From CAWUJT01 sp963922715 (GTDB taxonomy: Bacteria; Pseudomonadota; Alphaproteobacteria; Rhodobacterales; Rhodobacteraceae), in the NCBI GenBank assembly GCA_963922715.1, contig CAWUJT010000051.1, forward strand, positions 1 to 16,413: a DNA stretch of 16,413 bases. The letters are read 5' to 3'. The notes beneath the pieces are model-generated. The model was not told the DNA's origin. It was given only the letters and a program-made list of their open reading frames with translations, and did not search any database. The stretch's first letter is position 1. Every line of letters begins with the position of its first letter. Made by a program: the position numbers and the translations under genes. Below are positions 1-7,528 of the stretch, one piece after another.

Positions 1-78
1 TTTCTGTCGCAACTCTCACCTTGGCAAATACACCGCCGGGGGGCCTGCAAACAAGTCATTTTTGCAGTTCGACAGAAA
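1..78. repeat. nested inverted repeats past the end of the aldo/keto reductase gene
   Basis: Positions 1-14 (TTTCTGTCGCAACT) pair with 66-78 (AGTTCGACAGAAA) with a single bulged base. A perfect 7-bp inverted repeat, CTGCAAA at 45-51 and TTTGCAG at 61-67, partly overlaps the right arm, so the two structures are mutually exclusive at 66-67. No gene is supported in 1-101. The element lies just after the stop codon of the minus-strand reductase gene and could be a 3' structure, but there is no clean U-run behind a compact stem. It touches the window edge, so its full extent is unknown. Confidence 0.35.
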
Positions 79-101
79 TATCTTGGCGCGCTTATGCGCA
101 C

Positions 102-1145
102 TCAAAACGGCATCGGATGTGCGCGGTGGACTGTGTCCAGCTCTGCACGGCATTCAGGCTCCAGCTGGACGGACGCACCCTTTATGATGTGCTCCAGCTG
201 AGGCAGTGTTGTTGCCCCAAAGATGGGGATACAGGGAAAAGGTCGTGCGAGGCAGAAGGCAAGCGCCATATGCACAGGATCAAGCCCATGGCGTTCTGCC
301 ATCTGCAAATAGGCGCGCACCGCCTGATCAATGCGGGGCGATTGACGCGGGGAGCCGCCAGCGATTTTATGGCGGGAGCCTTCGGGCAACGCCCTATCAA
401 GATATTTTCCAGTGACAAACCCGGTGGCCAAAGGGGAAAACGCCAAGAGTGTCACCTGTTCGTTATGGCCGAGTTCCGCCATATCCGCATCATAGGGCAT
501 ACGGCAAAGATAGGAGTATTCGTTTTGGATCGTGGCAATCCTGGGTCCGCCCATCCTCTCGCCCGCCAACAGCCACTGCGCGGTGCCCCAAGCACTTTCG
601 TTGGACAGACCAAACGCTCTGATTTTGCCCTCTTGCACCAATGCGCCCAGGGTGCCCATCACATCGTCCATATGCTGGAGGCTCGCCGCACGGTCCTGAC
701 GGGACGGATCATAATCCCAGATTTGCCGGAAGTGATAAGAGCCTCGGTTTGGCCAATGCAACTGATAGAGATCGATGTAATCCGTTTGCAACCGCTTGAG
801 AGACCCTTCACAGGCTTCTCGGATCACGGCACCGGTGATAGGTTGGTCTTCGCGTACGAAGCTCTTGTTCTCGCCCGAGCATTTCGTGGCGATCACATAA
901 TCGGCGCGGCGGCCACTTTTGGCATTCCATCGTCCAATGATCTCTTCCGTAAGGCCCACGGTTTCTTTGCGCACCGGGTTGACGGGATACATCTCGGCGG
1001 TGTCCAAGAAATCAATACCTGCATCTAAAGCGGCGTCCAGTTGGGCAAAGCTCTCCACCTCGCTGGTGTTGGTGCCAAACGTCATTGTGCCCAGACAATA
1101 AGCGCTGACGCCGATCCCCGTTTGGCCAAGTGTTGTGCGTTTCAT
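102..1145 (-). CDS. aldo/keto reductase, Tas-like family
   Basis: A 347-residue NADPH-dependent oxidoreductase of the aldo/keto reductase superfamily, expected to be a cytosolic (alpha/beta)8 barrel reducing aldehydes or ketones; the substrate cannot be told from sequence. The catalytic tetrad is visible: Asp48 and Tyr53 in DFLDTAEMY, Lys88 in VIATK, His130 in YQLHWP. The C-terminal IPIFGATT segment fits the cofactor phosphate-binding region. The length and the insert around residues 135-150 (after LHWPNR) match the Tas/YajO-type branch of about 345 residues rather than short 280-residue members. The ATG at 1145 has GGGAGG five bases upstream. It is the last of three minus-strand genes, 109 bp beyond the broken PH-like gene, so it may have its own promoter. 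Family is certain; physiological role is not. Confidence 0.93.
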   Translation of the reverse strand: MKRTTLGQTGIGVSAYCLGTMTFGTNTSEVESFAQLDAALDAGIDFLDTAEMYPVNPVRKETVGLTEEIIGRWNAKSGRRADYVIATKCSGENKSFVREDQPITGAVIREACEGSLKRLQTDYIDLYQLHWPNRGSYHFRQIWDYDPSRQDRAASLQHMDDVMGTLGALVQEGKIRAFGLSNESAWGTAQWLLAGERMGGPRIATIQNEYSYLCRMPYDADMAELGHNEQVTLLAFSPLATGFVTGKYLDRALPEGSRHKIAGGSPRQSPRIDQAVRAYLQMAERHGLDPVHMALAFCLARPFPCIPIFGATTLPQLEHIIKGASVQLEPECRAELDTVHRAHPMPF

Positions 1146-1254
1146 AAAGACCTCCCGGTGTTTATTGACAATACTCTAACACAATATCCTCTTTCATCGG
1201 CTTTGCCAGTTCTGCTTTAGTCACGCATATATGTCTATGAAAGCTGAGACTGAT

Positions 1255-1799
1255 CTAATCGTTCAAAGCCTCCCGAACCTCTCGTGCCATATGTGCAACA
1301 TTTACCGCCCCTTCAATCGCGCGAAAAGTGAAAGAGCCATCGTCGAGTAAATACCAATGTAAGTAATCGAAAAACATGCCAAAGTTTACAGCAGGTCCAA
1401 ATCGAACGCTTTGGCCGATGTGAACAATTGTCGTCGTTGGCTTAATCTTCATCCGGCGAAATGCCGCATAGGGGTGGAGACGTTTGATCAGCGCACGTTG
1501 GTTGGTCAGCGCATAAAGCGTGTTGCGCCGTTTGCTTCTATCGACATAACATCGGCCAAGGCTGATATATAAGAACAGTCCAAACATCATCCAAAGCGTA
1601 ACGACTGGCTCCTCGTTGCCAGCCAGAGTGAACGTCAGTGCCGCAAACCCAGTTATTAAGGCAAAGAACGAATGCACAATAAAACCCGTTCCGTTCCATA
1701 AATTGAAAACAAACAACTATCTGAAGGCCGCCCGATCCACACAACCTTTTCACCTGGCTCAAGGTGCCGAGATAGAATATCAGCGTCACTCTTATCCAT
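1255..1799 (-). pseudogene. PH-domain-like small membrane protein gene, interrupted by a frameshift
   Basis: The gene should start at the ATG at 1799, which has GGAGG eight bases upstream and encodes MDKSDADILSRHL followed by EPGEKVVWIGRP. This resembles the acidic N-terminus and IL..DE.ILW.GRP opening of a small Roseobacter membrane protein family related to bacterial PH domains. That frame stops near 1656. The rest of the protein lies one frame over and is open from about 1716 to 1255: two hydrophobic segments (FIVHSFFALITGFAALTF and VVTLWMMFGLFLYISLG), then a YALTNQRALI motif and a soluble C-terminal domain. A single missing T in the TTTT run at 1706-1709 would join the frames as SCLF-FNLWNG. 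The downstream frame alone offers only a TTG directly after a stop codon. Either a recent frameshift mutation or a sequence error is likely; programmed -1 shifting is possible but no clear heptamer is seen. Confidence 0.72.
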
Positions 1800-1889
1800 G
1801 CTGTGCGCCTCCACTTGAGTTATAAATGTCCTCTAAACTATCATAGTATTTGCGATGCAGCAGCGTTTTGATGATTGAAAAATGTTACC

Positions 1890-2756
1890 TCAAGCGCGGA
1901 CGTGTTTCTCATACTCCTCGGCAATCTGACGGCACAAAGTCCCCACTTCAAAAGTATAGTCCCCGATCTGGCCCACGGGTGTGACCTCTGCCGCGCTGCC
2001 CGTGAGCCAGCATTGCTGAAAACCTTCCAATTCATCGGGCAGAATGTGACGCTCATGTACCTTGATCTGACGCTCTTTCAACATCCCAATCACCGTCTGC
2101 CGGGTGAGCCCGTTGAGAAAACAATCAGGGGTGGGGGTATGCACTTCCCCGTCTTTGACGAAAAAGATATTGGCCCCCGTCGCCTCGGCCACATAGCCAC
2201 GGTAATCCATGAAAAGCGCATCGGAACAGCCCTTCGCTTCGGCGGCATGTTTCGACGTGGTGCAAATCATATAAAGCCCTGCGGCTTTGGCATGAACCGG
2301 GATCGTCTCTGGGCTGGGGCGTTTCCACTTGGAAATGTCAAGCTTGGCGCCTTTGAATTTCGCGTCCCCATAATAGCTGCCCCATTCCCAGGCCGCGATG
2401 GCAAGGCGCACCGGGTTACGCGCCGACGCGACCCCCATATCCTGCCCTGCCCCGCGCCAGGCCACAGCGCGCACATAGGCATCGCTTAAATTGTTTTTCA
2501 CCAGTACAGCCTTTTTGGCCGCTTCGATTTCATCAACGTTGTATGGGATTTCAAAGTCCAATTCACCGGCGGAAAAGTGCAACCGCTCGGAATGGGCGCG
2601 GCTGAGGAAAATTTTACCGCCATAGGCGCGCTCTCCCTCAAACACGGAAGAGGCATAATGCAAAGCATGGCTAAGGATATGGATGTTGGCCGCCCGCCAA
2701 TCGACCATCTGACCATCCAACCAAATCCATCCATCGCGATCACCATATGAATTCAT
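1890..2756 (-). CDS. ilvE: branched-chain amino acid aminotransferase
   Basis: A 288-residue class IV (fold type IV) PLP-dependent aminotransferase. It interconverts valine, leucine and isoleucine with their 2-keto acids using glutamate/2-oxoglutarate, the last step of branched-chain synthesis. Family marks include WRAANIHILSHALHYASSVFEGERAY cut as WRAANIHILSHALHY then SSVFEGERAY near residues 20-45, the PLP lysine in HAKAAGLY (Lys157 from the chosen start), the EATGANIFFV strand binding the cofactor, and GLTRQTVI near residue 215. The ATG at 2756 begins MNSYGDRDGWIWLDG, the usual N-terminus, with AAAGG seven bases upstream; longer starts at 2771 and a TTG at 2777 are less likely. It diverges from petP, and a 19-bp palindrome lies 33 bases upstream of its start codon. 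Upstream on its strand TTGACA occurs at 2859-2854, but the -10 match at 17-bp spacing is poor. Confidence 0.96.
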   Translation of the reverse strand: MNSYGDRDGWIWLDGQMVDWRAANIHILSHALHYASSVFEGERAYGGKIFLSRAHSERLHFSAGELDFEIPYNVDEIEAAKKAVLVKNNLSDAYVRAVAWRGAGQDMGVASARNPVRLAIAAWEWGSYYGDAKFKGAKLDISKWKRPSPETIPVHAKAAGLYMICTTSKHAAEAKGCSDALFMDYRGYVAEATGANIFFVKDGEVHTPTPDCFLNGLTRQTVIGMLKERQIKVHERHILPDELEGFQQCWLTGSAAEVTPVGQIGDYTFEVGTLCRQIAEEYEKHVRA

Positions 2757-2789
2757 GACACTGCCTTTCATTTCCAATTATTGTTCAAT

Positions 2790-2808
2790 TATGGCCGTTA
2801 CGGACATA
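2790..2808. promoter_or_regulatory. near-perfect 19-bp palindrome, candidate operator
   Basis: TATGgCCGTtACGGaCATA: eight of nine base pairs are symmetric around position 2799. Flanks AATT (2787-2790) and TAATT (2809-2813) extend the symmetry with a one-base offset. It lies in the 141-bp gap between the divergent genes ilvE and petP, 33 bases from the ilvE start and 89 from petP. Size and symmetry suit a dimeric winged-helix regulator such as a MarR protein, and petP next door encodes one. The link to PetP is inference. Confidence 0.5.
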
Positions 2809-2897
2809 TAATTATGCAAAAACTGGTAGTGGGTATCGATTCTCTCTTGGAATGTCAACAATGCTGACGTAAAAAATTGAAAACGGGAGGCACCAAA

Positions 2898-3395
2898 ATG
2901 ATACGGCCAAGCCGTGTGGAAAATCGATTATATCTGACAGATGAACAATTGCGTCAGGGTATTGAGGCGATGTTTTTTGCGTACCGCGGGTTCACCGCCG
3001 ATCCGGATCGGTTACTGGAAGATCAAGGATATGGACGCGCGCACCATCGCGCCCTGCACTTCATTGGACGTGTCCCTGGGACGACGGTTAACAACCTGCT
3101 GATGATCTTAGGCGTCACAAAACAATCACTCAACCGGGTTTTGCGCAGTCTGCAAAATGATGAGCTTGTCATCTCGAAAGTTGGCGCGAAAGACAAACGC
3201 GAACGGCATCTGACGTTAACGGATAAAGGCATCCAGCTTGAAAAAGCCCTGAATCATGTGCAAAGCGAAAGAATGAGGGCCGCTTACCGTGCAGTTGGTT
3301 CTGAAGCTGTTGAGGGCTTTCGCGCGGTGCTTGAACACATGATGGATGCAGAGATGCAAAAAATCTATCATGATCTAAAGGAGCAAACGAAATGA
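2898..3395 (+). CDS. petP: MarR-family transcriptional regulator, PetP-like
   Basis: A 165-residue winged helix-turn-helix protein of the MarR family. The DNA-binding part runs through GTTVNNLLMILGVTKQSLNR and the following LRSLQNDELV (about residues 61-91); the wing is DKRERHLTLT near residues 99-108, with the conserved D-R of the family. The ATG at 2898 has GGGAGG seven bases upstream; a TTG at 2877 in the same frame precedes that site and is unlikely. The stop overlaps the start of petR in an ATGA, so the two are probably translationally coupled. In Rhodobacter capsulatus the petP-petR pair is required for photosynthetic and respiratory growth and was found upstream of the cytochrome bc1 genes; here no bc1 gene is in view. 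Assignment to PetP rests on protein type plus this arrangement. Confidence 0.85.
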   Translation: MIRPSRVENRLYLTDEQLRQGIEAMFFAYRGFTADPDRLLEDQGYGRAHHRALHFIGRVPGTTVNNLLMILGVTKQSLNRVLRSLQNDELVISKVGAKDKRERHLTLTDKGIQLEKALNHVQSERMRAAYRAVGSEAVEGFRAVLEHMMDAEMQKIYHDLKEQTK

Positions 3396-4093
3396 CTGAG
3401 GCGCAATCAGCACATATTCTTCTTGTGGATGATGACGAACGCATTCGCACATTGCTGCAGAAATTTCTGATCCGAAACAACTATATCACAACCGTTGCTC
3501 GGAATGCCGCACACGCACGTAAACTCATGGCGGGTCTGCAATTCGATATTCTGATTGTCGATGTGATGATGCCAGGCGAAAGCGGATTGTCTTTATGTCG
3601 TGATGTGACCTCTGAACAGGAGACACCTGTTATTTTGTTGACGGCGAAAGGCGAAACCACGGATCGGGTCGCGGGCCTGGAGGCAGGCGCCGATGACTAC
3701 ATTGCGAAACCTTTCGAACCCAAAGAGTTGCTTTTGCGTATTGCCGCTGTCTTAAGGCGCGTTCCAATGGGAGAGCCCACACCACAAGCCAAGATATTGC
3801 ATCTGGGGGCCGTACGATATGATATTGAGCGTGGCGAACTTTTGCAGGGTGAGCATGCGATACGTCTCACCGCAACAGAGGGTGCTTTGATGCGCATCTT
3901 TGCAAGATGCCCAGGCGAAGCCGTGAGCCGCATTGCCCTTGTGGAACATCTTATGCGCGATGGGATGAAAAGCCAAGAACGCGCGATTGACGTACAGATC
4001 ACAAGGCTGAGGCGCAAAATCGAAGCCGACTCAAAGCAGCCACGTTATCTTCAAACGGTGCGAGGGGCTGGCTATATGCTTACATGCGATTGA
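3392..4093 (+). CDS. petR: OmpR/PhoB-type response regulator, PetR-like
   Basis: A 233-residue two-component response regulator. The receiver domain (about residues 8-122) has the acidic pair Asp13-Asp14, the phosphoacceptor Asp57 in ILIVDVMMPG, Thr84 in LLTAK and Lys106 in DDYIAKPFEP, so it should be phosphorylatable. The C-terminal winged helix (about 140-233) has the AIDVQITRLRRKIE recognition helix and ends YLQTVRGAGYML. AAGGAG sits eight bases before the ATG, and the start overlaps the petP stop. No histidine kinase is encoded in the window, so its partner is elsewhere. The known homologue, R. capsulatus PetR, is essential for growth by photosynthesis and respiration. The gene converges on purH with only 30 bp between the stop codons. 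Confidence 0.93.
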   Translation: MTEAQSAHILLVDDDERIRTLLQKFLIRNNYITTVARNAAHARKLMAGLQFDILIVDVMMPGESGLSLCRDVTSEQETPVILLTAKGETTDRVAGLEAGADDYIAKPFEPKELLLRIAAVLRRVPMGEPTPQAKILHLGAVRYDIERGELLQGEHAIRLTATEGALMRIFARCPGEAVSRIALVEHLMRDGMKSQERAIDVQITRLRRKIEADSKQPRYLQTVRGAGYMLTCD

Positions 4094-4098
4094 TGTCC

Positions 4099-4113
4099 TG
4101 ACAACCATTGTCA
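4099..4113. repeat. short palindrome between converging petR and purH
   Basis: TGACAACCATTGTCA is a perfect inverted repeat with 6-bp arms and a 3-base loop. It fills most of the 30-bp gap between the stop codons of petR and purH. Position suggests a bidirectional 3' structure, but the stem is AT-containing and lacks a following T-run on either strand, so a strong intrinsic terminator is not supported. Confidence 0.4.
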
Positions 4114-4123
4114 AATGTCCGGA

Positions 4124-5710
4124 TCAGTGCCGAAAGTGCCTCATACCCGTAAAGATCATAGCAACGTTTGCGTCATCAGCCGCGGCAATCACCTCCGCAT
4201 CGCGTAACGATCCTCCGGGCTGGATCACACAGGTTGCCCCGGCTTCAATAGCTTGCAAAAGGCCATCCGCAAAAGGAAAGAACGCGTCAGACGCCACAGC
4301 CGCGCCTCGGATTGCACGCTCTGAAAGCCCAAGCGTTTGGGCCATACGTTCGGCTTTTTTCGCAGCGATCATAGCACTATCGACACGGCTCATCTGGCCA
4401 GCACCTATACCCACCGTCGCGCGATCTTTGGCATAGACAATCGCATTGGATGACACGTGTTTTGCTACGGTCCATGCGAAGAGAAGATCACACATTTCTG
4501 CATCTGTCGGTTTGCGTTGTGTCACCACCTTAAGGCTGTTTTGTAAAAGAGCGCCCGTATCTTTATCCTGCCGCAGCCATCCCCCCGTGACTTGGCGCAA
4601 GGCAACTGAGGAATTTGACAAGTGTGCAAGACCGCCAGTGGTTAAAAGCCGGACATTTTGTTTCTGAGATAGGATGTCGAGAGCGTCCTGCGTTACGCTG
4701 GGAGCGATCACAACTTCTGTGAAAATCTCTGTGATGGCCATCGCAGTTGCCGCGTCAAGTTCGACATTTACGGCGATGATTCCTCCAAAGGCAGACGTGC
4801 GATCACAATCAAAAGCTTTTTGATATGCATCGCGTAAATTTTCCCCACATGCAACACCGCAAGGGTTAGCATGTTTGACGATCACACAGGCCGCCGCGCC
4901 TTCGGAATTCAAATCTTCCATCAGTGTCAGGGCAGTATTGGTGTCATTGATATTGTTATAGCTGAGCGCTTTCCCTTGATGCTGGGTCGCAGTGGCAAGA
5001 CCTATGGGGGCAGAACGATCTGTATAAAATGCAGCTTGTTGATGGGGGTTTTCCCCATAACGCAATGTTTGCTTCAGCTCTCCACTAACCGTGATACGCC
5101 GGGGTGTCTTTGTGCCGATGCTTTCAGCCATCCAGACTGATACCGCAGCATCGTAGGCCGCTGTGCGTGCAAAGCAAATCTCCGCCATCTTTTGCCGGTA
5201 GGCATAAGTGGTGCCCCCTGTTTGCTTTAATTGGGTTTGAAATGCTTCATAGTCCTGGATATCTGTCAGCACCGTCACAAAGGCATGGTTTTTGGCCGCC
5301 GATCTGAGCATCGCAGGGCCACCAATATCGATATTTTCGATACAAGCTTCATAAGTTCCCCCCGCATTTACCGTGTGTTCAAAAGGGTAAAGATTGACAA
5401 CCAAAAGATCGATGGGATCAATGCTATGAGCTTTCATTGCCTCCAAATGATCTGGCGTGTCTCTGCGCGCCAACAGCCCCCCATGGATAAAAGGATGTAG
5501 CGTTTTCACACGCCCATCCATCATCTCTGGCTGCCCTGTGATTTCCGATACATCACGGACAGTATGTCCCGCCTTACGTAAGGCTTGCGCGGTTCCGCCT
5601 GTACTGATCATTTCGATATCCTGCGCGACCAGGATGTCTGCAAGCTCTTTTAAACCGGTTTTATCTGACACAGAAAGCAAAGCGCGACGGATAGGGACGA
5701 AATCAACCAT
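4124..5710 (-). CDS. purH: bifunctional AICAR transformylase / IMP cyclohydrolase
   Basis: A 528-residue enzyme catalysing the last two steps of purine synthesis: formyl transfer from 10-formyltetrahydrofolate to AICAR, then closure of FAICAR to IMP. The N-terminal MGS-like cyclohydrolase domain (about 1-195) shows ALLSVSDKTGL, ISTGGTA, the MDGRVKTLHP signature (Lys69, His72) and GGPAMLRSAAKN. The transformylase domain (about 200-528) shows RYGENPHQ at 217-224 and the catalytic KHANPCG with Lys279 and His280, then ASDAFFPFADG near the end and a C-terminal RHFRH. Length is normal and both active sites look intact. ATG at 5710 has GAGAGG five bases upstream, and this site abuts the stop of the heparinase-like gene nine bases away, so purH is the distal gene of an rsmB/heparinase-like/purH operon. 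Confidence 0.98.
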   Translation of the reverse strand: MVDFVPIRRALLSVSDKTGLKELADILVAQDIEMISTGGTAQALRKAGHTVRDVSEITGQPEMMDGRVKTLHPFIHGGLLARRDTPDHLEAMKAHSIDPIDLLVVNLYPFEHTVNAGGTYEACIENIDIGGPAMLRSAAKNHAFVTVLTDIQDYEAFQTQLKQTGGTTYAYRQKMAEICFARTAAYDAAVSVWMAESIGTKTPRRITVSGELKQTLRYGENPHQQAAFYTDRSAPIGLATATQHQGKALSYNNINDTNTALTLMEDLNSEGAAACVIVKHANPCGVACGENLRDAYQKAFDCDRTSAFGGIIAVNVELDAATAMAITEIFTEVVIAPSVTQDALDILSQKQNVRLLTTGGLAHLSNSSVALRQVTGGWLRQDKDTGALLQNSLKVVTQRKPTDAEMCDLLFAWTVAKHVSSNAIVYAKDRATVGIGAGQMSRVDSAMIAAKKAERMAQTLGLSERAIRGAAVASDAFFPFADGLLQAIEAGATCVIQPGGSLRDAEVIAAADDANVAMIFTGMRHFRH

Positions 5711-5719
5711 AAATACCTC

Positions 5720-7480
5720 TCATACCCCAGAAGCAGAGGGGAATTCTGCCTCAATGTTCGTGATTTGTGCATTTGCCACGTCGGCTTTCATCATTTGCCA
5801 GTTTATCGATTGCACATGACCAGATGCGCGCGCTGAAATAACAATCTGCTTGGCGGCACGGGGTTTAAGACGCGTCTTCTCCATATACACAGAAGGTTCG
5901 ATGATCGGCTTATAATGATCGTCTGACCGAAATATCCAAACTTCACCATTGGGCAGTGTAACGGACACAGCACGTCCACCAAGATCAAGACGCGCCTCGG
6001 TTTCAGGGTGGAGGTGAAAGCGTATATTGAATAGCGGTCCTTGCAGGGCATTTTGGTCTAGAAATCGATCAAAGCGTACTTTATCGCGACGAGTAAGCGC
6101 ACGCAACGTATCTTCGCCTTTCAAGACATTTCCATTCACCGACAAAGACAGTTGTCTCAAATGCGTCAATCCAAAACTGGTCATATACCCATCATGGCTC
6201 ATCATCAACGTGCTGGCCTGTCGGTTCATGCTTTTTTGCTGAATAACGCGCTTGGGTCCCTGAATGAGTGGCCGAAAAGTTATATGGCCCTTCGTGACGT
6301 TCTGTCCAATGCGCGCGGATGCGTAGTTTTCCAAAGACAGCGTCGAATGAGAGGCCGTGGCCCGGCATGCAAGTTCCCATTCCAGGCCAAAACCATGACC
6401 AGAGCCGCAGTTTACAACAATAGGATGATTGCCGGATGTGAGTTCGAAAGCCAGTGTTGACGCATGGGCATGGGCGGATGCAAACCCACGTGGCGGCGGA
6501 GCGGCATCAACAATAACAGAGCTGCGCCCATGAAAAAGTGTCGCAAAGCCCATCGCTTGCCCTGATGTGGCTGACTTACGCAATCCCGATGTCACAAGAG
6601 CTTTGTCCAGAACACCCGCGGCACCATATCCCCCACCATGAAATCGCGCTAAACTTCCATCGACATGCCGCAGAGCGCGTAACGTTGGCACAATACGTTC
6701 CATGGCCGCCAGTATCGGATCCAACAGCATATGATCTTCCTCGTTCAGTGCTGTTAAAACCCAGCCTAGGAGCGTAAAAACCTTGAGGAGATCTTCTGGA
6801 TTTCGGTTCGGAATTCCACCCTCGTTATCCACATCGTCTGTCAAACTTTCTCCAAGGGCTTCTAATCCCTGGCGACGCAAGTTCTCTTTTCCTTCCAGTG
6901 AAATACCAGCATAAATCAACCCAGACAAAGCGTCCACACGTGGCAAGCCACTTTGTGTTTTCGGCCATGTTTTCGAGAGATGCCTTGCTTGTCGCGTTAC
7001 TGAGCGAAAAATTTTATCGTGTTTTTTTTGTGGCAAACCGACAAGAATAAGCGGTGCATGACTTAACATATGCACAAGCCTGCGCCCTATGATGTTCGGC
7101 TCCCATTCAGGTTTTAGCGTATTGCTATAGCGATCAATCCATTCAAGCGCCCAATCCTGAGCAAGACCGCTGCTTTCGGTGTCCCCCACAGCAGCAAGAT
7201 CTTCGATCCATGTGAACCTATGCAACTCCTGCTCAAAAGCGTTCGATGGTTTGGGGATGTCCCAAATCGACATGCCTGGAGCCTCGACAAGATGGCCCTC
7301 GAAATGGAAAATACCCCCCATGATCTGACGACCACGCATATAAGATCCAATCGCCTGTGGCTCTGGATGGCTCACGATTGCAGAGGGTTTGTCACCATAC
7401 CAAAGCCAATTTCTCAACCTTGAGAATACAGAGCGTTTCCTAGAGTGAGGCACTCCGATATATTGAGGCGTTACATTCAT
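5720..7480 (-). CDS. heparinase II/III family protein, function unknown
   Basis: A 586-residue protein of the heparinase II/III (alginate-lyase-like) superfamily. The first 290 residues form an expected alpha-helical toroid, including ALEWIDRYSN near 111-120, a GGIPNRNPEDLLK segment at 221-233, and HVDGSLARFHGG near 272-283. The second half is a beta-rich domain beginning SSVIVDAAPPP (320-330), SAHAHASTLAFEL (335-347) and ELACRATASHSTLSLE (369-384), the hallmark of the heparinase II/III C-terminal domain. No signal peptide is visible: the N-terminus is polar and rich in Arg/Lys. The protein is therefore likely cytoplasmic, unlike secreted polysaccharide lyases. It lies 48 bp after rsmB and nine bases before purH. 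In my recollection this order is common in Rhodobacterales; a substrate is not known to me. A cell-envelope or carbohydrate role is only a guess. Confidence 0.88.
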   Translation of the reverse strand: MNVTPQYIGVPHSRKRSVFSRLRNWLWYGDKPSAIVSHPEPQAIGSYMRGRQIMGGIFHFEGHLVEAPGMSIWDIPKPSNAFEQELHRFTWIEDLAAVGDTESSGLAQDWALEWIDRYSNTLKPEWEPNIIGRRLVHMLSHAPLILVGLPQKKHDKIFRSVTRQARHLSKTWPKTQSGLPRVDALSGLIYAGISLEGKENLRRQGLEALGESLTDDVDNEGGIPNRNPEDLLKVFTLLGWVLTALNEEDHMLLDPILAAMERIVPTLRALRHVDGSLARFHGGGYGAAGVLDKALVTSGLRKSATSGQAMGFATLFHGRSSVIVDAAPPPRGFASAHAHASTLAFELTSGNHPIVVNCGSGHGFGLEWELACRATASHSTLSLENYASARIGQNVTKGHITFRPLIQGPKRVIQQKSMNRQASTLMMSHDGYMTSFGLTHLRQLSLSVNGNVLKGEDTLRALTRRDKVRFDRFLDQNALQGPLFNIRFHLHPETEARLDLGGRAVSVTLPNGEVWIFRSDDHYKPIIEPSVYMEKTRLKPRAAKQIVISARASGHVQSINWQMMKADVANAQITNIEAEFPSASGV

Positions 7481-7528
7481 GTGCGTCGTTTGTCTCTAAG
7501 CACCAATTATGCAGAATATAAGCAATTG

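Noticed and set aside
21..1028. 335-residue plus-strand open frame opposite the aldo/keto reductase
   Set aside because: It is antisense to a gene with a full catalytic tetrad, has no recognisable domain and no ribosome site; a shadow frame.
1538..1789. 83-residue minus-strand frame overlapping the PH-like gene
   Set aside because: It is the third frame over the same DNA; neither the N-terminal motif nor the membrane segments are read in it.
2848..2876. Sigma70 promoter for petP (TTGGAA-N17-TAAAAA)
   Set aside because: The -10 is weak and the implied start would lie almost on the ribosome binding site, so it is not convincing.
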